From Patiria pectinifera (lineage: Eukaryota > Echinodermata > Asteroidea > Valvatida > Asterinidae), in contig CM057138.1 of NCBI GenBank assembly GCA_029964075.1, positions 12,828,932-12,892,931 of the forward strand: a stretch of 64,000 bases of DNA. The letters are read 5' to 3'. The position numbers were made by a program, and so were the translations under genes. Under the pieces are notes generated by a model. The model was not told the DNA's origin. It did no database searches and saw nothing but the letters and a program-made list of their open reading frames with translations. The first letter of the stretch is position 1; the number at the start of each line of letters is the position of its first letter. This document shows positions 48,368 to 60,955 of the stretch, piece by piece.

Positions 48368-48495
48368 TTCATCACAAGCACTGCCTTGTGACGTCATTGG
48401 CCTTAGTTAACTAACCCATATAAAAAAGAGACAACGTTATTCACAAACACATATTCAATGCAAAGGCGATGAAAATGTTTCTTCAACTAAGAGTT

Positions 48496-48617
48496 TACCG
48501 TCTCTTGAAGACAGACAGAGCATACTGTCCGAAACGTCGACTTACTTAATACCGTTTCTTTTCAGAACAACACACGGTCACAAGAAGATTGACCATGTGG
48601 TGCTACCGCAAACTTCC
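48496..48617 (+). repeat. Hairpin-CGAAACG dispersed repeat, copy 3
   Basis: TTGAAGACAGACAGAGCATA then CTGTCCGAAACGTCGA. The stem GACAG / CTGTC keeps loop AGCATA while its outer bases differ from copy 2. Confidence 0.75.
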
Positions 48618-48946
48618 TATATCGACTTTCCACCATGCGAACCTTCAAGTATTACTTAACATTTGACCCTTTGACACTAAAGCACAACCTCTTGACTAGT
48701 ATTAATTTCCAGTGACAAAATAATGGAACAAAATATATTATTCGGTTGACATCAACGAAGCACAACCTTGAACCAGGGACAAAAATGTTTGCTACCAATA
48801 TGAGGAAAGCTGCCCGTTTCACGTCCAAAACGGATAGTGCTGTGACTGTTGTCTACGGGTATCCATATGGCTAATCCCGTACAACGCATTTATGGCAAAA
48901 AGTCGAGGCCCTAGCCACAAAATATCAAATTCGGACACATCTTTTT

Positions 48947-49020
48947 ATGAAATTTGAATATGAAATTTGAACATGAAATTTTAAAATGAAATTTGAATAT
49001 AAAATTTGAATAAGAAATAG
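48947..49020. repeat. (AAATTTGAATATG)n short tandem repeat
   Basis: Five to six imperfect copies of a 12-13 bp unit (GAAATTTGAATATGAAATTTG). Confidence 0.8.
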
Positions 49021-50043
49021 GGACCGATCACATTGCATTCTGTCACAGTACACAATGACAAGACTCGCACACATGTGTGAGGTCGACTTTGTGATGCAGA
49101 AGGTTGAAGACCTTATAAGGTCAAAGACCTTATACTCACGGGCTCATGACCTTTAACGTCCTGAGTAAGGCAGTATCGTCTAGGTGCATGGCAACATATA
49201 CAACTCCACGCGACGTCGAGGGCGTTGCCTGTCCTCATGTATATGATTATGAAGTTATGTATCCCATCTTACCTGAAGCAAAGCCCTGCATTTACCTCTA
49301 GTCTGGTTCACAGACCAACATTTTGGTCGAGAAGGTGCCACTGTCACATGACCAAAAACTGGCAGGATTGTTTCCTGAAATGTCCCAAGTTTTCCATTCT
49401 GTCCAAATATGTGCGCAACATGTACAGATCGGGTAACTGGGATGAACAACAATATTTAGCCACAAAACATCTGCAATGGTTATCAGTTCTGAAACTGATG
49501 AGTTCATTAAATCGAAGCTTAGCTTGCTTTCGCAATATTCAAGGACAGGCATAATGCTTCAATATCTATATTTAAAGCCCATTAAGGCAATGTGCTCCGA
49601 GTACACACTCGGAGGATTGCTAAGCCTTTACCTCCTGTTCTTTTTGTTTTTCTTAATGTGACAGCTACCTTACGAATGACTTATAGCAGAAGTTTGAGGA
49701 CAAAGGGTCAAGGAGCCAGACTTCCTTTTCCAACAACCGGAAACACATCAAGACAATTTTTTTTCATTCAGGTATCGTCTGTGTAGAGGTCCGTGTTAGT
49801 ATCGCGGCAAGTGGTCGGGAAAACACCTGGCCACTGAATATTGCAACTAAATATTGCATTTGTCTGCGCAATAGTCGACCCCCGGGGCAGTGCACGGGAC
49901 TACACGAGATGTGGCATTTATAGATGACACGGCTCTACGAGATCTTTCACTTGTCTGACCCTGTCACTGAACAGCGCTTCTGATGCTTCAAAATGATGGC
50001 GTTGTAATATTATGGTATTGCACTTCATCGACGTAACCCTCCT
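49021..50043. other. No gene seen
   Basis: Overlapping open frames near 49225-49554 on both strands have no recognisable protein. Confidence 0.3.
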
Positions 50044-50277
50044 CAGGCGCGGATCCAGAGGGGGGGGGGGTCAAACCCTCCAGCTCTGTCCCCCCCCCCA
50101 AAAAAAAAAAATTCTCATACAAATTCCTTAAAAATAAGTCGAACCCCCCCCCCCGCTCTAATGTCCGCCTGTTCAAAATACGGTACACCATTCTGTAATG
50201 AGTGTTAATAATCGTCGAATTTGAACAGCGCTCCCTATTGAAATTGGTCCCCCCCCCCTCCTGGATCAGCCCCTGCT
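50044..50277. mobile_element. G/C-run MITE, GCGGATCCAG family
   Basis: Ends CAGGCGCGGATCCAGAGGGG and CCTCCTGGATCAGCCCCTG. Long G, C and A runs inside. Its right half (GTGTTAATAATCGTCGAATT then TGAACAGCGCTCCCTATTG) matches 940-970. Confidence 0.8.
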
Positions 50278-52179
50278 CCTGCTATTTGAACAGTCACAGA
50301 CAGTCAAAATTTCCATCCACTTCCCTTATTCACCAGCAGTCAGATCATATGCCAAGCAAGCACTGTGACTAGTCAAACCTAGTCAACACACTATGAACAT
50401 ACAAAGCAGACAGGTCGTGGGTAGGCCTACACCTAGCTTATCAATAAAATTACACACAGTGAGGGCAAAGCTGAATCGAGTTACATAAACAGTCACGGCT
50501 AGTCAATCCTGCTTTATGTAGGCTGGGAATTCTTAACAGTTGAAAACAGTCACCTGCTTCATTTTGAATGCAAGGGCAACTTGGCATAGAATGTGTGTTG
50601 GCATAAGATGGTAGCGATGAATATACTCGGTACTGAACAGGAGCTTACGAGAAAATAAAAATCATGAGAATAACACTTGAGCTGTTGTTTTGCCCGTCAA
50701 CGAGCAACAGGCATGACGTCACCGGTGACACGGTCTATCGTATAGACATGTTAGTGCGATCACTACACTTGCCGTGCCAGTTGGCTGGTCGGTTCGAATC
50801 TTACAAGCAGCGGGAACCGACATTCAGTGACTAAAAATAAAGTGTAAATTTGCGTCGAAAAATGTAAATGTTAAGTCGGTGGGCAAAACCCCAATATTAA
50901 TTAACATTTCGAACTCCAAATTCTATCATTTTTGTAGTCAAAGTGAGAGGTAATGGGATTGACGAGTTTTGATTTGATGACGTAAACTTGACATCTTCCA
51001 GGAAAATTACATTCATGATTTAACAGTGCAATACCCCATTGACGATACACTTGAATTCTTTTCATGATTCGAGTCTTTTACGTGAACATCCAGAAAATGA
51101 GACCCGCCTTTTCTACCGTATCACTGAAATACCATTCTGAGCAACCGTACACAAAACGGAGTTCGAAGGAAGTCCTTCCATCGATACAGATAGTCCAAAC
51201 ATCGCGGTTACTGTGACTGGTGCCCGACAGTACGAAAGCTTTATGTCAATTGAACAGCATGACACCAGTCAGGCATTGCAAGCAATCTCAAGACGGCAAG
51301 TGCAGTGGTCACAATAATATCACTGTCATTCAACACAAGGTTGACCTTTCCCGCCAAACGTGAATGCATACAAACATGAAGTCTACAAGTTCATTTTACA
51401 AAAGATCTGATGTAATAATGTTCTTTTCCACGCCCAAAATACTTTAACGGTCAAACCTGATGTTGCTATCAAGCACATGTTGTAATCATTATAGGGTTCC
51501 GGCTAATATACACAATTACCCTCGCCCCTACCTGAACCATACGGAATACACACCACAGTTATAGTTTGCAGCTCTTATGGTAAGTGACTTAAAATATAAG
51601 TACATTATAAACAAGGATAACGTGGAACTACGATCAGTTCGCTTTCTCAAAATCCAGCGAATCTCGAACATTAGCAATGACTTATCATAAAATCGCCCTT
51701 TAACGTACCTTTAATATCCAGGGCAGCACAATATCAACACGATTGCTAACTGCATATGGGCTCCATTTGCTATTTTGCTTTAACTTTAATGAACAACGCA
51801 TTAATAATGTATGTCATTTTAACTTTACGCTTTCACACCGTACCTGATAATGGAAAACTTGACATTTCCAAGGCGATTTTATTTTAAATATAACAGGTAT
51901 CGAAATGAGTTATAATGATGCGCGCCTCTTGAATGTAATCTATTATAAATTAATGTCCTTGGTATCAGCGCGCGAATAGCCGTCATGTTACGATCAATAA
52001 TAAAACAGGTAGGCTATGGTGTACTCACGTTCGACAGAAGAGTTCGTCAATCTATTAAGGTGATGAAATACGACCGGTAGTAAAGGGAAAATAATTCCCT
52101 CTTGGTTTGGGTGGAGCGATACTGCTTTGTAATTATCTCCTCGACATGATGACGGAAAAGTCTGTATATGTAACACAGC
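50278..52179. other. No gene seen
   Basis: A+T-rich. A good splice donor on the minus strand (GAAC/GTGAGTAC) ends at about 52026, which could belong to a non-coding exon of the synaptotagmin gene. Confidence 0.3.
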
Positions 52180-52810
52180 TGACGGCTTGTTGTCGGAGCC
52201 AACTCACGAGCAGCGAGTCTCAGGGATTCAGTCGCGCCGCATCCTGGACGCTCAACGCCCGGGCTGAGTCAGGAGAAATACGCGGTGAGTGGTGTACGGA
52301 TTTATCGGCTGGCGGTGACAACTCGTTTCCAGTATTCACACTGCGAGAGTATCAGATGCGCACGAAGACCCAGAAGGTTGGAGCTCATCTATTGTCATAT
52401 CTTGAACAGAAAATGATGCTCTCCAAATTTGCTAAGATACTCCGCGAACGCTAGATCCTACGAGTTGCTTGTGCACAAACGAAAGTCCTGTGACTTAATA
52501 ATGTATGTATCTCAGCTATCGTTTGATCATGTCCATCGCTAAGACAGCGATAATACTTTCCAGTCCAGAACTTGGCGAGAACTGAAAGCCGGACAGCGGT
52601 GTGAGGGAGAGCAGTTTATTTTCTCCAGCTGCACACAATTGACACTGCTCTTCCTTCGTCACCGCGACGTCACGGCAGAATGCGCAAGCAGCAGGTTCGC
52701 TTCGGGGCGGGCCGAGCTCGAAGTATCAATGGGACACCAAATTGGCGAGATCTCGCGGGCGTGAAATCCGAAACTGCTATCGTCAGACGGCTGTTTGGTG
52801 AGTCAGGGTT
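52180..52810. promoter_or_regulatory. CpG-rich block, possible promoter
   Basis: C+G and CpG content rise clearly against both sides (GGGGCGGGCCGAGCTCG, TCTCGCGGGCGTG). Contains a CRE-type core GACGTCA at 52666-52672 and TGCGCA at 52679. Donor-like GTGAGT sites occur on both strands. It could be the first exon and promoter of the synaptotagmin gene on the minus strand or of an unseen gene on the plus strand. Confidence 0.3.
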
Positions 52811-55187
52811 TTTTGTGATGCCTCGAGACAAATGGCAAGTGGATCAATGTCACGGTGTGAAGTGAGTTTTTATTGATTTCCGTATTGCGTTTGTTGACTT
52901 ACGCAGGCAACAAGAGCATGTCTTATGTGATTTGAGACATAGTCTGGTTTGACCACTCACCCAAAAGGTCTTCATCAATTGTTGAACTACGCCTGCTGAA
53001 AGGTTTAATCCTTGGCAACATTTACTGGTGTTTAATTTTGTTTGTTAAAGGACAATCACAGCGATGTTAGTACTTAGATTTCTGCAAGGTACAACGCCAT
53101 AACGCCTTTTAAATGCTACTTTGTTAATGGTCCATATCTAATGATAGAAGTAATTGCCGACACTTAAAGACCGCTTAATATCATGTTCTTCGTACAGTGC
53201 ATGGCTCTGTTGAGTTGCCCGGACACCGCCCTCTACTGTTTCTGCACTGAGTCCTTAAACTACATTTGAAAGGTTTTTTTCAAGTTGGTGCTTTGTTCTG
53301 TGCTGTCAGAGAGGGCCAGCCTACAATCCTCTTTGTACGTCATTGACTGACTGACTGACTGATTGTCACTTGTGTCTTGCATAAACCTCATCTTGGCCTA
53401 CAACTTTGATACCCAGATGACTACCTAAGCCCCTTAGACAAATTAGTGTGGGACCAGCTCAACTATGTTCTTCTAGTCTTGTTTACTCGCACGAGCCTAC
53501 CTGGGAATGATAGTTTGTCATATTAAATAGACCTTTCTGCGCTTGGTTGGCAAACTGCATTTCTGCCAACCACGGCCTGCAAAACTATGGAAGGTCCAAC
53601 ACTGCAAAAATGAAGAAGAGTTATTACAGATCACCAAAATATTATTTGATACTTGAAAATACAACATTTCAACAAAGCTACGAAATAATTCCCACACATG
53701 CCTTTTTACTATGTGTCGATGGCGTTATGAGGACTTTTTTGGAAAAAAATATGTTGCCAACCACGGCTTCAATTTATGCGCTTACGGCAGCCCATACAAA
53801 ATGGCGCCAATGTTTACAAACAAAAGAAAGGCCTATATGCTGGCCTCCTCCCATTTCAGATTATACGGTTTAATAAACAACTGTAAAATAATGAAGTCAC
53901 ATTGGTGATGATTGTCCCACGGTTACCTAACTGACCAACATGATTAACGCTACCGACAACCTCGTTCCAAGGGTCTACCGTAAATCTGGAGGCAAGAGGG
54001 AATGCAGCTAGCGGGAGCATTCTGCTCGACTCCATGGGAACGCGGTTGCCCTACCGATGATCGTACCAAGGGATGAAAGATATAAACATGTATTTGTTAT
54101 ATTATTGGGTTTTTTTCTTCACTGCAAAAACTAGGGTGAGAAATTTGCGCCACGTTGAGTGTATACAGGATGAGTGATGCAAAACGAGTACCATATTGTA
54201 GCAGTCAGGTTTTTTTTCTCTAGTGTAATCTTGGGCCGACTGTTAGTTGTGTTTTGTAGTGTGTGATGCTGTGAATGAGTAATTTCATGCTTTTTTTCCC
54301 CCAAATTCCACCATATTAAGAGCAAGTTCGAGCGAAGACTATAATTGTTAACCATAGTTCGACCAATTATTGTACCCGAACAAAGGCTGGTTGGAATAAT
54401 CTAGTCCACTATTTGCATCCGGACTTCGGGGCACAGTTCCACTGGTTACCAATAGTTAGCCGCGCATCACAATGCAAAGCTGGGGAGCAATGGTCAAGAG
54501 TTTTGTGATGACGTTTTGACCAACGATAAGACTAGAGGCGTTCGCACATTAATATTAGTACGAAGGCGTAAGTTATACAACACGAATAAACCACTAGCCG
54601 ATTAGGCCTACTCCTCCTCGCCTAAACATGTCCCAATAGGTTTCAGCTGTCATTGCGCATTACCAGTAGAACTATAACATTCAACGGCTGTTTCATGCGT
54701 TCGACCAGCGTTCAACCTGACCTTTTAAACTTTTATGCAAGGTATTTAGAATAAATACTGACTCCTTGAGGGCCTACATAAAGTCTTTTGTAGAGGGATG
54801 TGAATTAAATGTCAATACGGCATTACCGAAACACACAATGGAACAATCCGGATCGTATGAAGTTCACAAAGCAGTGATTTCTGAATAAAGGGGCATAGAA
54901 AAGATGTGAACGTTTCAAATGTCAACGGGGGTAACGCAAAAGGCCGTCAATTATGGCCTCTGAAAACCAAGATGCAAAGGCCAATAGTTATTGGGGGAAA
55001 AAAAGAAATACATATGGAAATGTTGGATTAGCTGCATAGGTCTTTAGAAATGCTACCGGTTTTTGACATATCCGCTTAGGTAAATAAAGTAAGTTTGCGA
55101 TTGCACCGTAACCAAATCAGTTGATGTTTGACTTAGTGAGGTTTTGTCGTCAGGTTAAGTTCGTGCGGTCACAGGGGGCAGCCTATA
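52811..55187. other. No gene seen
   Basis: Short (GACT)n at 53343-53363. No recognised exon. Confidence 0.3.
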
Positions 55188-55692
55188 CAGGGTGATTAAA
55201 AAAAACCACGAAACCCAAATGTCGGGACAATTGTTTTAGTGAAGTTCTGCATGTAGCACTTTCAAAATCTAGAATATAAAAGCCAAATTCATAAGCTTTC
55301 TTTTAGTACAAAAATCATTCAAATCACTTATGTACTTTTCAAGTTTCGGAATTTTAAACACAACCACCTTTGTAAAGTTATGTCCAAGGATCGCACAAAA
55401 GGTGTGCGTTCAGTCAGCAAACCGAAAACAATTCACTCACATCCCTTTCAGATTTGTTTTCGTTTTGCTGAAAGAACACTTACCTTTTGGTTATCCGTGG
55501 ACAGAACCTTAAAACGGTGGTTGTGTTTAAAAGTTCGTAACTTGAGAAGTGCATCAATGATTTGAATGATTCTTGTACTAAAAGAAAGATAATGAATTGG
55601 GCTTTCGGATCCTAGCTATTGAAAGTGCTAGATTTAGAACTTCAATAAAACAATTGTCCCGACATTTGGGTTTCGGTTTTTTACTCACCCTG
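55188..55692. mobile_element. TA-flanked MITE with long inverted ends, 505 bp
   Basis: Ends CAGGGTGATTAAAAAAAACC and GGTTTTTTACTCACCCTG. The inverted repeats run about 85 bp inward (ACCCAAATGTCGGGACAATT / AATTGTCCCGACATTTGGGT). Flanked by TA at 55186-55187 and 55693-55694. Long arms make it fold-back-like. No transposase frame. Confidence 0.92.
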
Positions 55693-55757
55693 TAGTCGAT
55701 ACTTTTTGCACTTGACTGACTCAGTGCCTAACTCACTGCAAATTAAGATTTGCTTAA

Positions 55758-56187
55758 CCCTAAAGGGGCCGGGTTATTTTGACCATCTCTTGGCCTGCCC
55801 CCCCCCCCCCAAGATCTCGGCCAATTTGGAAACTCAGCACATGCATAGAGCAACTCTTACTAAACATACCCAAGAAATGTCATGACTATAGGTCAAAGGG
55901 TTTTGGAATTATGGCTAATTAATGATTCATATGTACGAATGGCAATTCTGCTCTGTGTACACGACGTATATGCGAAAATTCAGTTTTCACGGCGCGTATA
56001 GCGCCGGAAAATTTTTCGCTTCGTGGCAACCCGTGGTCCGATTTTTATGTTTTTGGTATCAAAAGATGCGCAAAGCTCGATGCTAAAAAGTCATAACAGT
56101 CCGGGTCGCGAAACAATTTTTTTTAGAGGCTATCGCGTAAATTGTTGAGGGGGGGGGGGGGCGGATTCCGCCCCGGCCCCTTTAGGG
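55758..56187. mobile_element. piggyBac-like MITE, 430 bp, TTAA flanks
   Basis: TTAA at 55754-55757 and 56188-56191. Ends CCCTAAAGGGGCCGGG and CCCCGGCCCCTTTAGGG are inverted repeats. TTAA duplication with CCCT ends is the mark of piggyBac-type elements. An inverted relative is at 62160-62554. Confidence 0.9.
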
Positions 56188-56514
56188 TTAAGTCTCAGCT
56201 TGGATCATACGTTTGAATCAAGGTTACCCCGTGACGCAAATGAATGGGCTACACCCTGCCCACTGTGTACGCCACATGCACGGCAAAAAGACTCACAGTA
56301 AATAGCCATTCTGGATCGACGTAAAAGAACTATGTGCGGTGTGGGACTAAGTTCATGCTTTGTCTGGTTCAATATCAAAAAGGTAAAGAGACGAACCTGT
56401 GTTCACAGGAACGGAGTGCCACTCTCTCTTTCGTTTAGCGATTGGACCAGACTCATATACGCTGCTGTGGGGGGGGGGGGGTCGCCACACCTCCTCCACA
56501 GCGAGTCTGTTACC

Positions 56515-56685
56515 TTCCCAGAATTGAATAATGCCGGTACCCATTTAACACCTGGGTTGAGAGGAGTAATTGAGGTAAAGCACCTTACTCAAGGGTACAA
56601 CACGCAAGGCCATGATGGGGCTTGAACTCACAACCTCTCGATCATGAATCTTGTGCTCCACCGTTAGACCACAAGTGCCCATGGG
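56515..56685 (-). mobile_element. tRNA-derived SINE, 5' part, minus strand
   Basis: Minus strand has A-box-like TGGTCTAACGGTGGAGC and B-box-like GGTTGTGAGTTCAAGCC. The body (GGTACCCATTTAACACCTGG, then ACTCAAGGGTACAACAC on the plus strand) matches 23790-23850. Confidence 0.75.
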
Positions 56686-56689
56686 AAAT

Positions 56690-59284
56690 GTCATTATGCT
56701 TATAATGAAAACAGAGCAATCAATTCATGCCTGCAATTCGCATCTTCGGTGTTAAATATAGGTTCGACACATTTGCGAACCATTTTGCAAATTTGGGGTG
56801 TTCAACAACACATTGAAGTCTGTTTCATTGGTACCAAACTAGTGTCTCTGTCATGCACGCACAGTACAAACTTGTGTTAATGTTCGCTTCATTTTTTATT
56901 TATGGAGCCAGGTTATTGAACGTATATTTCAGAGACGTCAAGTCTCAGTACACGTTCTTGTTTATTTCATTGGTTCAGCATTACTGATCAACTTGCAGAA
57001 CGTATCTTCTGATAAGCGTGAGAGGCCATATATCAAATACTATCTGAGAAATGACAACGCGAATCAAAAATGCGGGTACGGCCTACATAACATGAAACAG
57101 GTTCTGCTGCGGTTGAAATATATCCCTTTTCAATGGAGTGGTCCTAAATATTTTACAATATACTTAAGGACCGTACACTGTTTTGGATCTGATATCAATG
57201 TTTTGCTATATTTTAGAATCCAGGAAAAGCAAACAGAGAATGTTATAAATAAAACAAATTTCCAAACTTCCACGGATACTGAATTAAGAGGCATTCGTGG
57301 TGACTTTACAATGTAGTATTAACATAATACATATCATCATGATTTCACTTGTATTATCAAAATATATTTTAAAACCTACAAACCAATGCCACATGGAATG
57401 TAATTTGTTGGTTCAAAACGACTTATGTAGTGCAATAAAAATCAAATAAAATGACGCAATGAACGGAACGACGTCACAAGATTCCCTAAGCAGCACTGTT
57501 TTCTTCAATGAACTCGAGACGCAGGCTTGGAATAAGTTGCCTTGATTTCAAGTCTACCCAAAGAGTAAGAGACTTGAATAGCTCTGATATTTCACGGCCA
57601 TTTACGCGTTTAAGACCAACAGCAAACAAAAACGTTGACGACTAACTGCAGATAAATTATTTAAAACAGCCTTAGACGTACTTCAAGCAGTAAAAAGAAT
57701 ATATTTAACAGGAAACAATCAGAAATGAAATTGAAGATGAAACATTATACAACTCATGACAAAGATCACCTAATAGAATTAAGCAATTTGTTTCAAAAAA
57801 AATCGTGATGCAGATGGTGACCTGCGTTTCCATGACAACCGTTTTTTACGATAACAACACAATTCAAAAATGTGTTTTGTCCACACTGAGAGCATTGTTC
57901 TTTTTCCTTTGTTCGGATGATAAAACTTGTCTGAATTCATCGAATTTAATTTTAAATTAAAATTAAATTTTTAAATTACTGGATCAATATAAGGCTTGAT
58001 GTATACAGGTACGACAGTTTCAGAAGTGTTGAGTTACTTCCAGTATCAAAAATAACAAAATATGTTGGCAAAAGTCCAGTGCACTGCTGATATTTTGTTT
58101 TCAAAAATCAGTATTCTACGAAAAGTTGTGGGCTTAATCACAATGTCTTATAACAGAGCCGCCTCCAAACGGCCATTTAATGAGCCAAAATACGCCCACC
58201 CAAAATCCTTCAGCAACGTACTTGGAGTGTTTGGTTTGGAAACAAATTTGCAAGCGAATGGTAACTGAACAAATAAAACGGGTATCCGTTACAGTGCGCT
58301 CAAGCCCCACACGAGTGTTCTATATATATACACGGCCGCGCTCGAATCGAGAAACGAAATCAACACAAAAATCCTGGAATTCGGCGCACACTGCATTCTG
58401 TCTTTTTTCCCACTTACCTTTTTTTACCTGAGAGGTTGTCTTGAATTACACTACAATCTCGTGGAACTGAAAATCCGGTTTGTATCCCCACAAAAGCCGA
58501 AGCGGAGGGCTTTACCTGACGATACGTTTTCCGCGAGTTAAATAATCCACAGAATTCTCCAAATATGGGGCTCATGTGACGTAGAGACTGAGCTTTGTAC
58601 AGATCCCTGCAGTGACATGGTTATGCGTCACACGCTGCGTGGTTATACATATTTTTGTGCTTTGTTTTCAAGAAGACCTTTTGATATGGAAGTTGTAAAT
58701 CAATTTGGCTCTTCTGAAGTTCCTTGAAGACAGAGGGTGCGGTAAACAAACACTGACGTAAGGATGACGTGGGGATCTGAAGGAATAGTGATCTCGGCGA
58801 GATCCAATTTCATGAAATATAGTTGCGATTTTGCCTGAATAAAGACAAATAGAGTCCAACGTTATTATCCTCAGTGAGCAAACAAGTAATCTTTGTCGAC
58901 CCTGTTCAAGCCTAATGAATATATATTTTGTAAAATGTCGTGTTTTTTTTTTCTTCAGAAGCGTTTCTTGGCATCATGTTATACTTGTGTAGTAGTTGTA
59001 CTCCGTGCTGTTTAGGGCCGGTTTATATTTAGGTACTCAGCGCGAATGCGAATTTGGACGTCACCGCAAGTTTTTCGTCACTTCAAGTTGAACACGTCCA
59101 ACTCCGGAATATTTCACAGCAGACGTTTCTTGACGTCAAATTCGCTTTGCATTTACATTCGTGTGAAGTATGAAATGGCCTTTAGTGCGTGCGGAATATG
59201 CTTCAACAACACACCGGAATAACAAAAAGGACAAAAAATGAAATGTAACAGTATACCTAAACAAGAAAGCACTCAGAGAGCGCA
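56690..59284. other. No gene seen
   Basis: No recognised exon. Holds an X-box match at 57826-57839 and an A/T palindrome near 57945-57975. Confidence 0.35.
57826..57839. promoter_or_regulatory. RFX X-box match
   Basis: GTTTCCATGACAAC fits the RFX palindrome closely. No gene start is visible nearby. Confidence 0.3.
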
Positions 59285-59590
59285 TACCTCCGCCACGGCT
59301 AAACACTTCCCCGCCATACTGTCAATACACCCCCCCCCCCTAAAAAAAAAATAATATTTGCACTCGCACAAATGGTGACGAATCCTTAAAAATATCATAA
59401 TGGATCCGAGACCCAGATCCGGATCACTTCCAAAATCTGATCGAAAAAGGACCATGCACCCCTAAAAAAAAATGTTCATGCAAATCCGTCCATAATTGTT
59501 TGAGTTATATCGTTAACAGACAAACCAACCAACCAACCAACCAACCAAATCCGATGAAAACATGAAAACATAAAGTCCTTGGCGGAGGTA
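59285..59590. mobile_element. TACCTCCGCC MITE, 306 bp
   Basis: Ends TACCTCCGCCACGG and CCTTGGCGGAGGTA are inverted repeats. The inside has GATCCGGATCA, GTTAACAGACAAACC and a (CCAA)n stretch at 59525-59548. Elements with these ends are widespread in aquatic animals. Confidence 0.85.
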
Positions 59591-60869
59591 ACAAATTAAT
59601 ATCAAAATCAGAAATTAAAGGCACCGATCGAAAAATATGCAAATATTTGTTAGGATCATAGCCTACATACAGAAATGAAGAACTTTGGTTGACGGGTGAT
59701 AATGCTGTGGGTAGGGGTGGTGGTACACCCTTCTTATTAGGCGGGGTAACTCATTTAAGATCCAGGTACCCTGCTAAATACAACAATTTCCAACACAGAT
59801 GGAATGACAACCCTGTTAATTCAACAAACTGCAACAGTAGATTATGTTGAATTGTGCAGTGAGCCCAGTACACACCAGCCTTGACACAGTCACCCTGTTC
59901 AATAGATTCAATTCAGTAACAAGTGATGCACAAAATGTTCGCTCATGCGTATCCCATCAAAACAAAGGCATTGTCCTCTATGATGGCTGATACACATAAG
60001 TTCAATTCTGTTGTATTTAAGTGGGTTAGCTAATTAGGGAGTACTTACGACAGACACTATTTCGTGTATAGTCTACGACAACTTATATAAGTTAATCGTT
60101 TCGTAACACTGACCGCAATTCCAATCAATGCATGATTATCATTGCATTGTTTGTTTCAATATTTCTCGGTTTATTGTTGTTATTTGTCTTTGATACAAAC
60201 AAAAATGCTACAAAAGATCCGACTGCTTCATTACGGTGCTTCACTGGGAAAGCGAAAGCGCTATAGTTTAATCATTAACGCAAAAACGAAACCAAAATCA
60301 TAAAGGAGAAACTGAAAACAGGTGGCTAACTCATGACAATAATTGCCCTCGAGCCCAAATGCATGTAGCATAATTACTGTAATGCGGCCATGAAGGATTG
60401 ACAACACTGCAATAACTGTTTTTGAAACGGGAACTCCATTAATACGAGTATCGGGCTCTGTAATCAGACGGCAAAGCACATCAAGAACACAATAATTATG
60501 GACCCCGTAACACCTGCTCTAGATTGTGATACCGCGAGTTCGCTGAACTGGCAAGCTACGTGCAACGCGATTAATGGTACATTGTATATGGTATTATATC
60601 GTAAGCCAATATGTTTAACTAATCCAGTTAATGTTGAATATTCTAACTCATCCTCGTTCGCATGGCGTTCGAGCAGTATGCTACCATAAGCTGCACTCTG
60701 TCCCTGGTAAAGTCAAGTCTGTCCCGAGCAAATTTGGCTCATCAGGTTGGCGTTTGTCTCTAGTCTCCGTGGCATGAAACAACTGAGACAAAAAATATTT
60801 CTACCCCCTGGATGGAATGCTCTTCTGTCGCTAATTGCTCAATGGCCGATACCCTTTTCAATTCCTCAG
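59591..60869. other. No gene seen
   Basis: No recognised exon or complete element. Confidence 0.35.
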
Positions 60870-60955
60870 TTGATAGAGGTCAGTATGGCGAAGTAGCTTG
60901 CTCAGGGACACAAGATTTGGCCAACTTGGCTGGATTCGATCCCCTGTTCACGAGT
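60870..60955 (-). mobile_element. SINE head remnant, minus strand
   Basis: Plus strand reads TAGCTTGCTCAGGGACACAA then GGCTGGATTCGATCCCCTG, matching the junction of body and B box in the SINE at 23636-23930. The A box is lost. Confidence 0.55.

Noticed and set aside
52107..52865. Two plus-strand frames in the CpG-rich block as a new gene
   Set aside because: Arg- and Ser-rich translations are expected from CpG-rich DNA; no domain recognised, so only a possible promoter is noted.
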